This document shows, piece after piece, positions 34,697 to 46,065 of a stretch of 64,000 nucleotides of DNA. The position numbers and the translations under genes are program-made. The stretch covers positions 5,273,150 to 5,337,149 of the forward strand of contig NZ_CP162490.1 in the NCBI RefSeq assembly GCF_041245805.1, in the 5' to 3' direction. Each line of letters begins with the position of its first letter. The stretch's first letter is position 1. Below the pieces are notes generated by a model. That model did no database searches, was not told the DNA's origin, and was given only the letters and a program-made list of their open reading frames with translations. Source of the DNA: Xanthomonas sp. DAR 34887. Its GTDB lineage: Bacteria; Pseudomonadota; Gammaproteobacteria; Xanthomonadales; Xanthomonadaceae.

Positions 34697-35791
34697 CTAG
34701 GGCGTCGCGCAGGCCCCGTCCAACGCCAGCGCCGCGGCGTGCCCGCACAGGAAGGCGCGCTGCTGCGCCGGGTCGTCGCCGCCGGCGTAATCCAGCAAGG
34801 TCCATTGCTCCTCGGCCTGCATGGTCTGGCCCGGCGCCAGGGTCCGGTACGGCGCGTGCACCTCCATTTCCAGCAGGCCGCTGCCCGGATCGGCGGCCGC
34901 CGCATCCAGGTAGAACTCGACCTGGCCCTGCTCGGGATGGATCCGCGCCAACGGCTGATGCGCGAAACGGATCACCCAGGCCTGACCGCCGGAGAAGGCG
35001 GCGATCCAGCCCGCCGAAGGCTGCAGCAACAGCTTGCCGCGTTGTCCAGCGCTGCCGGGCGGCGCCGCCGCCAGCGCCATCAGTCCGCCTTGCAGCACGT
35101 ACTGCGGCGGGGCATAGCCTGCGCCATCGCTGGGCTGCACGCGGATATCGGCGGCCGCTGCGACCGGCACCAGCACCCGCGTGGCCGCGCTGACCCGCGT
35201 GTTGAACCACAGGTCCCAGGCCACTGCAGCCTTGCGCACGTTCTGCGCCTGCACCTGCAGCAGCACGCTGTCGGCGCGCTGCGGCGACAGCGCGAAGGTC
35301 TTGCGCAGCCGCACGCCGCTGATCGGGCTGTCCACGCCGCGCAACTGCAGGCGCTGTGGCGTGCGTGCGGTGACGGTGGTGGTGGCGAAGCTCAGGTACG
35401 GGTCCGGCGGCCAGTTCGCATGCGCCGCACGCCGCGCCGGATTGGCGTCCTGATGCTGCCACCACGCGCTCTGCGGCCCGACCCAGACGTCGTGGCCGAA
35501 ATACGGGATGTCGTTGGCCGCCGCGCTGACCGTCGGCAACGGCTGGCGCTGCACCGCGTCGCCGACCTTGATCAGGTTCGGCCCGCCGCTGCGCTGGAAG
35601 CCGAGCACGCGCCCGCCCAGGGTCGGCGTGACCGTGAGCCGGACCACGCCGTTGTCCATGACCCACGGCGCCGTCGCATCGGTGCCAGGCGCGGTGGCCG
35701 CGGCCGTGGCGGCGAGCAGCGGCCAGGCGCCGAGAAGCGCGAGCAGCGCTGCGTGCCGGCGCCGCCGTCCATTCTGCGTATCGGTACGCAT
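34697..35791 (-). CDS. Secreted DUF4380-type protein (galactose-mutarotase-like fold suspected)
   Basis: A 364-residue protein with a signal peptide (AALLALLGAWPLLAATAAATA). The sequence GVVRLTVTPTLGGRVLGFQRSGGPNL near residue 50 is the usual opening of DUF4380 and aldose-epimerase-like folds, in which beta-strands carry a carbohydrate site. Other recognisable parts are YFGHDVWVGPQSAWW and the C-terminal EQWTLLDY. A sugar-related role in the periplasm is likely but no catalytic residue can be assigned. It has no close partner gene on the same strand. Confidence 0.7.
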   Translation of the reverse strand: MRTDTQNGRRRRHAALLALLGAWPLLAATAAATAPGTDATAPWVMDNGVVRLTVTPTLGGRVLGFQRSGGPNLIKVGDAVQRQPLPTVSAAANDIPYFGHDVWVGPQSAWWQHQDANPARRAAHANWPPDPYLSFATTTVTARTPQRLQLRGVDSPISGVRLRKTFALSPQRADSVLLQVQAQNVRKAAVAWDLWFNTRVSAATRVLVPVAAAADIRVQPSDGAGYAPPQYVLQGGLMALAAAPPGSAGQRGKLLLQPSAGWIAAFSGGQAWVIRFAHQPLARIHPEQGQVEFYLDAAAADPGSGLLEMEVHAPYRTLAPGQTMQAEEQWTLLDYAGGDDPAQQRAFLCGHAAALALDGACATP

Positions 35792-36088
35792 GGCGAACCT
35801 GTCGTCGAGGAAGGAAGCCTGATTGTGGCGACTCTGCGCCCGCGGCGACAGCCGGCCGGTTGCGCCGCCGCCGTGGTCACCGTTCGGCGCAATCCGGCGG
35901 ATACGGTTGTCGCTGAGCGTGCGCAGCGTCGGCCATGGGTCGATCCGACAGTTGCACCTGCCGCGCCAGCGCGACGACGGTCACAGCGATTGCGGTGGCG
36001 GCTGAAGAAGCCCTCAAATAGACGTCGTGGCGTCTCGTGCTCCTCGACAGGTCAGCGCGGAACTGCAGGCGTCGCTAGTGCAGCCATG

Positions 36089-36346
36089 GCGCTTTGCCGC
36101 TTACCGCCACGGCCGCCACGTCACGCGCATGAATGCACCGCGCGTCCGCGTGGTATCTCGCTCAAAGTGCCGGATGACGCTGCGGCAGATGCGGCATCAC
36201 CGCCTGTTGCAGCCGCAGCGCTCTGCCGCTTTGCCGCCGCGGCCGCGACCCGGCGCATATGGATGCACCACTCGGCCGTGTCTTCTCGCTCAAAGCGCCA
36301 AATGACGCCGCGGCAGATGCGGCGTCACCGCCTGCTGCAGCTGCCG
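36089..36346. repeat. Degenerate direct repeat (about 128 bp) covering the 3' end of the phosphatase gene
   Basis: Two copies start near 36089 and 36218. The right copy includes the last codons and stop of the phosphatase gene (36290 onward); the left copy lies downstream of it and still encodes QQAVMPHLPQRHPAL in a frame of its own, against QQAVTPHLPRRHLAL in the gene. The copies differ at about one base in five. The remaining part of the 498-bp gap (35792-36289) holds nothing else recognised. Confidence 0.75.
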
Positions 36347-36637
36347 CACCAGCGCCGGATCCATGAACGCGTAGTCGTCGGGAATGTCCAGGCAGACGAT
36401 GCGCTTGCCGCTCAGATGCCGCTGGAACGCGGCCGACAGTTTGCTGCGGTGGCGCCGCTCCATCACGAAGATCAGGTCGGCCCAGGCCAGCAGCTCCGGC
36501 GTCACCGCGGTGTCGGCATCGGCATTGACCCCGGCCGAGGCGGTCTCGATGCCGGGCCAGTCGGCGAAGAGTTGCTCGGCGGTCGGGCTGCGCAGCCGGT
36601 TGCGGGCGCACAGGAACAGGACATGGCAGACGGGCAT
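36290..36637 (-). CDS. Low-molecular-weight protein tyrosine phosphatase-like protein
   Basis: A 115-residue cytoplasmic protein. FLCARNRLRSPTAEQ carries the C-x5-R-S loop of low-molecular-weight phosphatases with cysteine about residue 10 and arginine 16. A late aspartate (CLDIPDDYAFMDP) could serve as the general acid. It is shorter than classical members (about 150) but matches a known compact group. The ATG at 36637 gives a conserved start (MPVCHVLFLC). The 3' end is duplicated downstream. It is next to the kinase gene (137 bp) but a functional link is only a guess. Confidence 0.82.
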   Translation of the reverse strand: MPVCHVLFLCARNRLRSPTAEQLFADWPGIETASAGVNADADTAVTPELLAWADLIFVMERRHRSKLSAAFQRHLSGKRIVCLDIPDDYAFMDPALVRQLQQAVTPHLPRRHLAL

Positions 36638-36774
36638 GGGGCGTGGGTCGGAGGGCGGTGAACCATGGTAGCGGCGAGCGCCGGCTGTTCGGGGCGGCAC
36701 TGCCAGGCCTTCGTCGACTGGGGAGCTGACATTCGCGCCTGGAGCGGCCGGTGCCGGGCTCTCCGCAGCAGGAC

Positions 36775-39621
<2,847 letters not shown>

Positions 39622-39638
39622 GCGTGCTCCGGCCGGTC

Positions 39639-40205
39639 CTAGTGATCCTGCATCGCCGCCAGCAGGAAGATGCGCGCCTTCTGCCAGTCGCGGCGGATGC
39701 TGCGTTCGGAGCGCTGCATCAGCTCGGCGATCTCCTGTTCGGACAGGCCGGCGAAATAGCGCAGCTCCACCACCTTGGCCAGGCGCTCGTCGATCGCCTG
39801 CAACCGGTCCAGCGCCACGTCCAGCGCCAGCAGGTCCTCGTCCAGGCGCACCCCGCCGCTGTCCTCGGGGATCTCGGCGACGCGTTTGAGATCGCCGCCA
39901 CGCTTGCGGGTCAGGCGATTGCGCGCGTAATCCACCACCACGCTGCGCATCGCCGAGGCGGCGTAGGCGAAGAAGTGCGCGCGCCCGTCGAAGCGGGCCA
40001 GTCCGTGCGCGCCGAGCAGCTTCAGATAGGACTCGTGCACCAGCGAGGTCGCATCCAGGGTCTGCGCCTGCTGCCCGGCCAACTGGCGCCGGGCCATGCT
40101 GTGCAGTTCCTGGTACAGCGTGCTGAGCACGCGGTCCAGCGCCTCACGGTCGCCGCCGCGCGCGGCGTCCAGCCACACGGTGATCTCGGGTGCAGTCTCT
40201 ACCAC
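39639..40205 (-). CDS. ECF-type RNA polymerase sigma factor paired with the kinase
   Basis: A 188-residue sigma-70 family factor. The sigma-2 region is at about 10-90 (with LYQELHSMARRQLAGQ and FFAYAASAMRSVVVDYARNR), and sigma-4 is at about 125-185 with the helix-turn-helix LSEQEIAELMQRSERSIRRDW. The sequence fits the kinase-associated Sig-70_X6/ECF43-like group. No anti-sigma gene adjoins it; the kinase follows after 17 bp and is probably the regulator. Phosphorylation at a Thr/Ser in the sigma-2 region is the mechanism known from relatives, and QTLDATSLVHESYLKL offers candidate Thr/Ser residues. Confidence 0.92.
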   Translation of the reverse strand: MVETAPEITVWLDAARGGDREALDRVLSTLYQELHSMARRQLAGQQAQTLDATSLVHESYLKLLGAHGLARFDGRAHFFAYAASAMRSVVVDYARNRLTRKRGGDLKRVAEIPEDSGGVRLDEDLLALDVALDRLQAIDERLAKVVELRYFAGLSEQEIAELMQRSERSIRRDWQKARIFLLAAMQDH

Positions 40206-40274
40206 GGCGGTCTCTCCTCCGGCCGGGAGTCGCGCGGACTATAGCGCGCGCCGACGGCCAGCGGCTGCCGCCCG

Positions 40275-41087
40275 TCAGCGCTGGCAGCTTGCGCACCAGA
40301 CGCTGGCGCGCTGGCCGATGCTGGCGTGGCGCAGCGGCCGCCCACAGCGCTTGCAGGCCTCGCCCTCGCGGCCGTAGACCGCCAGCTCCTGCTCGAAATA
40401 GCCCGGCGCCCCGTCCGGGCTGATGAAGTCGCGCAAGGTGGTGCCGCCACGGGCGATGGCATAGCCGAGGATCGCCTTGGCCGCCTCGGCCAGGCGCGCA
40501 TAGCGTGCCCGCGAGACCTCCCCGGCCTCGCGCAGCGGACTGATTCCTGCCTGGAACAGGCTTTCGGCGGCATAGATGTTCCCGACTCCGACCACGACGC
40601 GTTGATCCATCAAGAACGTCTTTACCGGCGCACTGCGGCCACGGCTGCGCCGGAACAGGTAATCGCCGTCGAACGCGTCGGACAGCGGCTCCGGCCCCAG
40701 TTCCTCGAGCAGCGGGTGGATCTGCCCCGGCGCCTGCCACAGCAGGCAACCGAACCGGCGCGGATCGTTGAAGCGCAGCACGCGCCCGTCCTCCAGGCTG
40801 ATGTCGACATGATCGTGCGCCCGCGGCGGCGTGTCCCCGGGCAGCACGCGCAGGCTGCCGGACATGCCCAGGTGCAGCAGCGCGCTGCCGGCTTCGGTGT
40901 CCAGCAGCAGGTATTTGGCGCGGCGGCGAATGGCCTCGATGCGCTGCCCCGGCAGCTGCTGCGCCACCTCCGGCGGGATCGGCCAGCGCAGGTCCGGCCG
41001 CCGCAGGATCACGCCGTGGATGCGCCGCCCCAGCAGATGCGGCTCCAGGCCGCGCCGGGTGGTTTCTACTTCGGGGAGTTCGGGCAT
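40275..41087 (-). CDS. mutM: Formamidopyrimidine-DNA glycosylase
   Basis: A 270-residue base-excision repair enzyme that removes 8-oxoguanine and formamidopyrimidines. The N-terminal PELPEVETTRRG holds the catalytic proline and glutamate; LHLGMSGSLRV and NDPRRFG are conserved; the C-terminal zinc finger is C-KRC with CASCQ closing it (four cysteines visible). The ATG at 41087 places proline at position two as required. The frame upstream to 41153 is not used. It stands alone between the ECF gene (69 bp) and a divergent DUF4034 gene. Confidence 0.97.
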   Translation of the reverse strand: MPELPEVETTRRGLEPHLLGRRIHGVILRRPDLRWPIPPEVAQQLPGQRIEAIRRRAKYLLLDTEAGSALLHLGMSGSLRVLPGDTPPRAHDHVDISLEDGRVLRFNDPRRFGCLLWQAPGQIHPLLEELGPEPLSDAFDGDYLFRRSRGRSAPVKTFLMDQRVVVGVGNIYAAESLFQAGISPLREAGEVSRARYARLAEAAKAILGYAIARGGTTLRDFISPDGAPGYFEQELAVYGREGEACKRCGRPLRHASIGQRASVWCASCQR

Positions 41088-41209
41088 GGGGGTGCTGGAC
41101 GGCGGTAGTATGTGATGGGCAAGCTTAGCGGCAGACGGCATCACCGTCGCCATGACGCGCGGCAGGCTTCACGCGTCGGCATGGAGGCACCTCCCAATCG
41201 AGATCACCG

Positions 41210-42223
41210 ATGGACCCGGTCAAGCACCTCGCACTGCGCATCGTTTTCTTCCTCGCCGCCTTGCTGGCGTCGGCCAATGCGCTGTGCCAGGAACTGGAAG
41301 AGCGCGCCGTCATCTGGAAGCAGACGCTGGCTGCACTGGAAGGAGGCGATTTCGCCGCGCTGGAGCAACAGGCTGCACGCTTCCGGCAGGACCGTACCCG
41401 CACCTCGAGCGGTCTCTGGAAGCTGAGCCTGTTCTACGCGGCCGTTGGCGATTTCTTCGACACCGACGAACGCGGCGACACGTACTGGTCGGAACGGGGC
41501 AAGACCGTCGACCGCTGGGTCAAGGCCTATCCGAAGTCTCCCACCGCGCGCATCGCCTATGCGCAATGGCTGCTCAACTACGCCTGGAGCTACCGCGGCA
41601 ACACCTATGCGAAGAGCGTCAAGCCGGAGAACTGGGCACCCTTCCACGCCGGAACGGAATCGGCGAGGGCATATCTGGAGAAGTACAAGAAGATCGCCGC
41701 GGTCGATCCGCAGTGGTACAAGACGATGGAGACAGTGGCCACCCGGCAGAGCTGGGCCGACGACAGATTTCAGGCATTGCTCGACGAGGCGCTGACCCGG
41801 CATCCGCAGTTCTACGAAATCTACTTCGCCGCGGTGACCTTCTATTCGCCCAAATGGGGCGGCGACGCGGGCGCCATCGAGACGTTCGCACGGCTGGCGG
41901 TGGAACGTACCCGCGCGCAGGAAGGAAACGGGCTGTACGCCAGGATCTATTGGTATGCCTCGCAGGCGCAGTACGACAACCGCCTGTTTACCGAGTCGCT
42001 GGCGCGCTGGTCGACGATGCGGGCAGGCATCGACGATGTGTTGAAGTCCTATCCGGACGAGTGGAACATCCAGAACTTCGCCCGCTTCGCCTGCCTGGCG
42101 CAGGACCAGGAAAAGACCCTGGAGCTGATGACGCGCATACGAGAACCTACCTACCCAAGTGTCTGGGGAGCCGAAGACGCCTTCCAGCGTTGCCGAACCT
42201 GGGCGATGCGCGCGGTGATCTGA
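41210..42223 (+). CDS. DUF4034-type protein with signal peptide
   Basis: A 337-residue protein with a cleavable signal (HLALRIVFFLAALLASANA). The rest is alpha-helical, with segments like LWKLSLFYAAVGDFF, YPKSPTARIAYAQWLLNYAW and ALTRHPQFYEIYFAAVTFY that resemble repeat-type helical scaffolds and match DUF4034 proteins. There is no enzyme motif. It leads a small same-strand cluster (41210-43017) with a 48-residue membrane peptide and a lipoprotein. These three lack known function. Confidence 0.7.
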   Translation: MDPVKHLALRIVFFLAALLASANALCQELEERAVIWKQTLAALEGGDFAALEQQAARFRQDRTRTSSGLWKLSLFYAAVGDFFDTDERGDTYWSERGKTVDRWVKAYPKSPTARIAYAQWLLNYAWSYRGNTYAKSVKPENWAPFHAGTESARAYLEKYKKIAAVDPQWYKTMETVATRQSWADDRFQALLDEALTRHPQFYEIYFAAVTFYSPKWGGDAGAIETFARLAVERTRAQEGNGLYARIYWYASQAQYDNRLFTESLARWSTMRAGIDDVLKSYPDEWNIQNFARFACLAQDQEKTLELMTRIREPTYPSVWGAEDAFQRCRTWAMRAVI

Positions 42224-42288
42224 GTATGGAGACGCAATGGCGCTGGCGTCCGCGGCCTCTGTACTGCTCGCTTCCTTGAGGTCAACAC

Positions 42289-42435
42289 ATGAAGCAATCG
42301 ACCCACCTCGCAATAGCTGTCTTTTTCGTACTGCTGGCTCTAGCGATGATCGGGATACGCAGTGATGGCGTTGCGGTCGTTTTCTTTCTGCTGGGACTAC
42401 GTCATTCGATTTCAGGCATCGCAGCAGAACGGTGA
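42289..42435 (+). CDS. Small hydrophobic membrane peptide (48 residues)
   Basis: The frame begins ATG at 42289 and ends TGA at 42435. A ribosome-binding site TTGAGGT lies seven bases before it. The peptide has two hydrophobic stretches (LAIAVFFVLLALAMIGI and GVAVVFFLLGL) separated by RSD, so it could span the membrane once or twice. It lies 65 bp after the DUF4034 gene and 48 bp before the lipoprotein gene. The site and composition favour a real gene, but homologues were not checked. Confidence 0.6.
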   Translation: MKQSTHLAIAVFFVLLALAMIGIRSDGVAVVFFLLGLRHSISGIAAER

Positions 42436-42483
42436 CGACCGCGCGGCTGGAGGTCGGGCTTGGCATATCAAAGGGACCACGCA

Positions 42484-43017
42484 ATGGCGCAAGACGAGCG
42501 AGACAGTCACGGTGAGGCCCGATGCGCGGCATCGTGGAGCGGCGCGACGGACGCCGGCTTGGCAGTCCACGGGCGCCGACGCGCGTTCCAACGCAGCACG
42601 TTCTACCTGTGCCTGGTGTTGCTGGTCGGCGGCTGCGCGCCTGCTCCGCAGGCGATGCAGGACGCGGGAACTTGCGCTACCCCTTTCGAGATTCTGCAGG
42701 CGGTCGCGGACGACCCAGAGACCGAGACCTATGCAGCTGCCCACCTCGAGTCCCGGAGCATCGCCGTTCTATGGAATGCGATGCCACCCTCACTCGAAGC
42801 GTGTGGCCCTTCCGGGAACCCTTTCAGTTTCACTCGCTCGTCGTCGCCGAGCTTCGATCCGCGAAGCGAATTTATCGCAATAGACAAGTTGTACTTCGAC
42901 GCGGATGCCGCATTCCTCGAGATCAGCTTTCCGCCGACTGGCAAGAATGGCGACTTCTTTCTCAGGAGAAAGGCGGGCAAATGGGTGATTGCGCAAAAGG
43001 CGTTGTGGGAGTCCTGA
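42484..43017 (+). CDS. Putative lipoprotein of unknown function
   Basis: A 177-residue protein. The hydrophobic segment YLCLVLLVGGC at about residues 40-50 ends in a lipobox-like LVGGC, which suggests a lipid-anchored protein, though the charged 40-residue lead ahead of it is long for a signal peptide. A later internal start could be the true one. The mature part contains ATPFEILQAVADDPE and FLEISFPPTGKNGDFFLRRK, with no motif of known function. The ATG at 42484 has an AAGGG site eight bases upstream. Confidence 0.55.
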   Translation: MAQDERDSHGEARCAASWSGATDAGLAVHGRRRAFQRSTFYLCLVLLVGGCAPAPQAMQDAGTCATPFEILQAVADDPETETYAAAHLESRSIAVLWNAMPPSLEACGPSGNPFSFTRSSSPSFDPRSEFIAIDKLYFDADAAFLEISFPPTGKNGDFFLRRKAGKWVIAQKALWES

Positions 43018-43210
43018 TCGAGCTGCAGTGAGCTTGCCAACACCCGGGATGCGAGCCGTCCGCATCTGCGGCTGCAATGCTGCGGGATGACGGCATGCAT
43101 CACGCTCTGACGTCACTCGATGGACAATGTTTGATCTTGATTGATGCCGTTCGATCCGTCGCGGACGAATGCAATGGCTTTGCTGCGAGACGCCGCGCTT
43201 TTTCGCGTCT

Positions 43211-43606
43211 TCACTGCGGCGGCGCTGCCAACTCCGTAGCGCTGAGATACCCATCGCCATTGCTGTCCTGTTTGCGAAAGCGCGCCGTCAAGGTGGCCTG
43301 GTGCTGCGCGCGGGTGATCGGCTTGCCGCGGCCGCCGGGCAGTTCGGCGGGGCTGAGCACGCCGTCGTGGTCGAGGTCGCGGGCGTCGAAGGCGTAGCTC
43401 ATCCAGGCCAGGTATTCGTCCAGGCCGACGCGGCCGTCGCCGTCGCGGTCCATGCGTTGCAGGTAACCGCCGGTGGTATCGACGACCTGCGCGCAGGCCA
43501 TGGCGATCGCGCCGCTGAGCGTGACCAGCAGGACCAGCGCTGCCATGAACGACGAACGCCGCACGAGGCGGCGTTCGCGAAGCGGCTGCAGGAAGCCGCG
43601 GGTCAT
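43211..43606 (-). CDS. EF-hand calcium-binding protein, exported or membrane-anchored
   Basis: A 131-residue protein with a hydrophobic N-terminal segment (FMAALVLLVTLSGAIAMA) and three EF-hand loops: DRDGDGRVGLDEY, DLDHDGVLSPAEL and DSNGDGYLSATEL. Loop positions D1, D3, D5 and the glutamate at 12 are mostly kept, so calcium binding is likely. Its ATG overlaps the stop of the desaturase gene as ATGA, so they are co-translated. The start at 43606 is set by that overlap. A link between calcium and membrane lipid adjustment is only a suggestion. Confidence 0.88.
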   Translation of the reverse strand: MTRGFLQPLRERRLVRRSSFMAALVLLVTLSGAIAMACAQVVDTTGGYLQRMDRDGDGRVGLDEYLAWMSYAFDARDLDHDGVLSPAELPGGRGKPITRAQHQATLTARFRKQDSNGDGYLSATELAAPPQ

Positions 43607-44799
43607 GCCAGGGCGTAGCCCTTCAACCGCGCGGCGTAGGCCTGCAGGGCGGCGATGCCGCTGGCCTCGGCATCGTGGCACCAGGCCTGCAATTGCTTCA
43701 GGCGCTCGCTGGCGTCGTGGCTGCGCGCCTCCAGCAGCGCGGCCAGGCGCGCGCGGTGTTCGACCAGGGTACGCATGCGTGGGCGCTGCGCGACCCAGTG
43801 CTGCAGCTGTTCGCGCGCATCGGGTTTGAGCCAGCGGCCGTCGTCGACCAGGCCCTTGCGCAGGCGCCGCGGCAGCAGCTGACGCAGCTTGGCCCCGGCC
43901 TGCGCGGCCTCTTCCTTCAGCGCCGGGGTGAAGACGTTGCGCTGGTAGTCGGTCATCGCCTGGAAGCGGTGCGAGAGCAGCGCGCGCAGGGTGTCGGCAT
44001 CGGGCACGGCGATGTTCGGGCGCACGTCCAGGGTCGGCGCCACGCGCAGGATCTTGGCCAGGCGCAGCGACGCCAGCGCGCGGATCGCGATCCAGCCGAT
44101 GTCCAGTTCCCAGCGCCGCATCGAGAAGCGCGCCGAGCTCGGGAACGCGTGGTGGTTGTTGTGCAGCTCTTCGCCGCCGATCCACAGCGCCCACGGGGTC
44201 AGATTGGTCGAGGTGTCGGCCGATTCGAAGTTGCGGTAGCCCCACCAGTGGCCGAGGCCGTTGACCACGCCGGCGGCCCAGAACGGGATCCATGCCATCT
44301 GCAGCGCCCACAGGGCGATGCCGGGCAGGCCGAACAGCAGGACGTTGAAGGCGAACAAGGCGATCGGCCCCCAGTTCGCGTGCGCGGTGTACAGGCGGCG
44401 CTCGATCCAATCGTCCGGGGCGCCCTTGCCGTACTGCTCGATGTCGCCGCGCATGGTGCGCGCTTCGCGGTACAGCTCCACGCCACGCCAGAACACGCGG
44501 CCGATGCCCTTGGTCTGCGGGCTGTGCGGATCCTCGTCGGTCTCCACCTTGGCGTGGTGTTTGCGATGGATCGCCACCCACTCCTTGGTGATCATGGAGG
44601 TGGTGAACCAGGTCCAGAAGCGGAAGAAGTGCGACAGCAGCGGATGGAAATCGACGCCGCGATGGGCCTGGCTGCGGTGCAGGTACAAGGTCACCGCGAA
44701 GATGGTCAGCTGGGTGAACAGCAGCAGCACCGCCAGCATGCCCCACCAGCCGACGTTGAGCAGGCCGGTACTGAGGAAGTCGAGGATCGCGTCGGACAT
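43603..44799 (-). CDS. Membrane fatty acid desaturase
   Basis: A 398-residue integral membrane desaturase (DesA/OLE1-like, probably delta-9). The three histidine boxes are present: HRSQAH (41-46), HRKHH (78-82) and HNNHH (213-217). Four hydrophobic segments surround them. The C-terminal 130 residues form an extra Ala/Leu/Arg-rich helical domain that is longer than in many relatives. The enzyme inserts a double bond in acyl chains and needs two iron ions and an electron donor. The ATG at 44799 gives the family-like start. It is divergent from the ABC ATPase (141 bp). Confidence 0.92.
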   Translation of the reverse strand: MSDAILDFLSTGLLNVGWWGMLAVLLLFTQLTIFAVTLYLHRSQAHRGVDFHPLLSHFFRFWTWFTTSMITKEWVAIHRKHHAKVETDEDPHSPQTKGIGRVFWRGVELYREARTMRGDIEQYGKGAPDDWIERRLYTAHANWGPIALFAFNVLLFGLPGIALWALQMAWIPFWAAGVVNGLGHWWGYRNFESADTSTNLTPWALWIGGEELHNNHHAFPSSARFSMRRWELDIGWIAIRALASLRLAKILRVAPTLDVRPNIAVPDADTLRALLSHRFQAMTDYQRNVFTPALKEEAAQAGAKLRQLLPRRLRKGLVDDGRWLKPDAREQLQHWVAQRPRMRTLVEHRARLAALLEARSHDASERLKQLQAWCHDAEASGIAALQAYAARLKGYALA

Positions 44800-44940
44800 T
44801 GCCAGAACTCCAGGCCGGTTAAGGCGTGCGCCAGGTTGGTATAGAAGACATGATGGGGCCAGTGGCGGCAAACTTCACCCACCGCCTGCGTACGGTATTC
44901 AGCCGCTGCGCGCTCTTGATCACAGAACGGTTTCACTTCC

Positions 44941-45783
44941 ATGTCCGTCCCTCTCTCCGATGCAACTCCCGTGCCGGCCGCCGCGCCACTGATCGAGCTG
45001 GATCGCGCCAGCGTGGTGCGCGGCCAGGTGCGCGTGCTGCACGAGCTGAGCCTGCGCATCGCGCTGGGCCAGCACACCGCGCTGCTCGGCCCGAACGGCT
45101 GCGGCAAGTCCTCGTTCATCAAGCTGATCACGCGCGAGCTGTATCCGCTGGCGCGCGCCGGCGAAGCTGCGCCGGTGCGCGTGTTGGGACAGAGCCGCTG
45201 GCAGGTGGACCGCCTGCGCAGCCAGCTGGGCATCGTCACCGGCGACCTCAGCGTCAATCTCGCCGACATGCCCGGGCTGGACGTGGAGAGCGCGGTGCTG
45301 TCCGGTTTCTTCGCCAGTTACGTGGTGCCGCCGCACCGCGAGGTGACCCAGGCCATGCGCGACCGCGCGCGCGAGGCGCTGCAGCTGGCGCACGCGTTGC
45401 CGCTGCTGCAGCGGCCGTACGCGGAGCTGTCGGCCGGCGAGACCCGGCGCGTGCTGATCGCGCGGGCGCTGGTCAACCGGCCGCACGCGCTGCTGCTGGA
45501 CGAACCCAGTACCGGGCTGGACCTGATCGCGCGCCAGCACCTGCTGGCGACGATGCGCGGCCTCGCCCGCCAGGGCATCACGCTGGTGCTGGTGACCCAC
45601 CATCTCGAGGAGATCGTGCCGGAGATCGATCGGGTGATCCTGCTGCGCGGCGGTCACGTGTACGCCGACGGCACGCGCGAGGAACTGCTGGCCGATGCGC
45701 CGTTGTCGGCGGTGTTCGGCGGTCCGGTACGGGTGCGCCGCGACGGGACGACCTACAGCGCGAGCGTGGCCGAGGTGGAATGA
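44941..45783 (+). CDS. ABC transporter ATP-binding protein without a neighbouring permease
   Basis: A 280-residue ATPase with Walker A GPNGCGKSS, signature ELSAGETRR, Walker B ALLLDEPSTG and the H-loop VTHH. The Q-loop and D-loop are in order, so it should hydrolyse ATP. Its signature resembles the ModF/YlmA type, which often lack a partner permease. No membrane gene lies beside it. The substrate is not known; an isolated regulator-like ATPase is equally possible. Confidence 0.88.
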   Translation: MSVPLSDATPVPAAAPLIELDRASVVRGQVRVLHELSLRIALGQHTALLGPNGCGKSSFIKLITRELYPLARAGEAAPVRVLGQSRWQVDRLRSQLGIVTGDLSVNLADMPGLDVESAVLSGFFASYVVPPHREVTQAMRDRAREALQLAHALPLLQRPYAELSAGETRRVLIARALVNRPHALLLDEPSTGLDLIARQHLLATMRGLARQGITLVLVTHHLEEIVPEIDRVILLRGGHVYADGTREELLADAPLSAVFGGPVRVRRDGTTYSASVAEVE

Positions 45784-45911
45784 GCGGATGCGCGGGCGTG
45801 TGGTCTGCGCAGTGCCGTCGATGCTGGTCTTTCAAGGTGTGTTCGCTGGACATGCCGTCAAGCTATCGGTGCCGAGGCGTCCACTCGACCTGGCGTGCCG
45901 ATGGCTTCGTT

Positions 45912-45970
45912 CGTCGCGGCTGAAGCCGCTCCCACAGTGGCGTTATGTGGGAGCGACTTCAGTCGCGACG
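45912..45970. repeat. Dispersed inverted repeat with 25-bp arms
   Basis: The arms at 45912-45936 and 45946-45970 are complementary except at two positions and are separated by nine bases. Arm core: CGCGGCTGAAGCCGCTCCC. This is the cleanest single pair of the family in the window and lies between the convergent ABC ATPase gene and the MFS gene, where it could terminate transcription both ways. Confidence 0.88.
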
Positions 45971-46065
45971 CGCGGTACCGACACGCCTTCGCAACTGCAG
46001 TCCTCCCGACACCACCACCTCTGCGCCCGCTACTTCGCCAATCGTAGAAGCCTGCGCGGAATGCA

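Noticed and set aside
35572..36005. Short frames upstream of the DUF4380 gene
   Set aside because: No start signals or similarity; they are composed of low-complexity GC-rich codons.
43170..43212. Terminator after the EF-hand gene (AGACGC / GCGTCT arms)
   Set aside because: The stem is only six pairs with a mismatched centre and no U tract; too weak to list.
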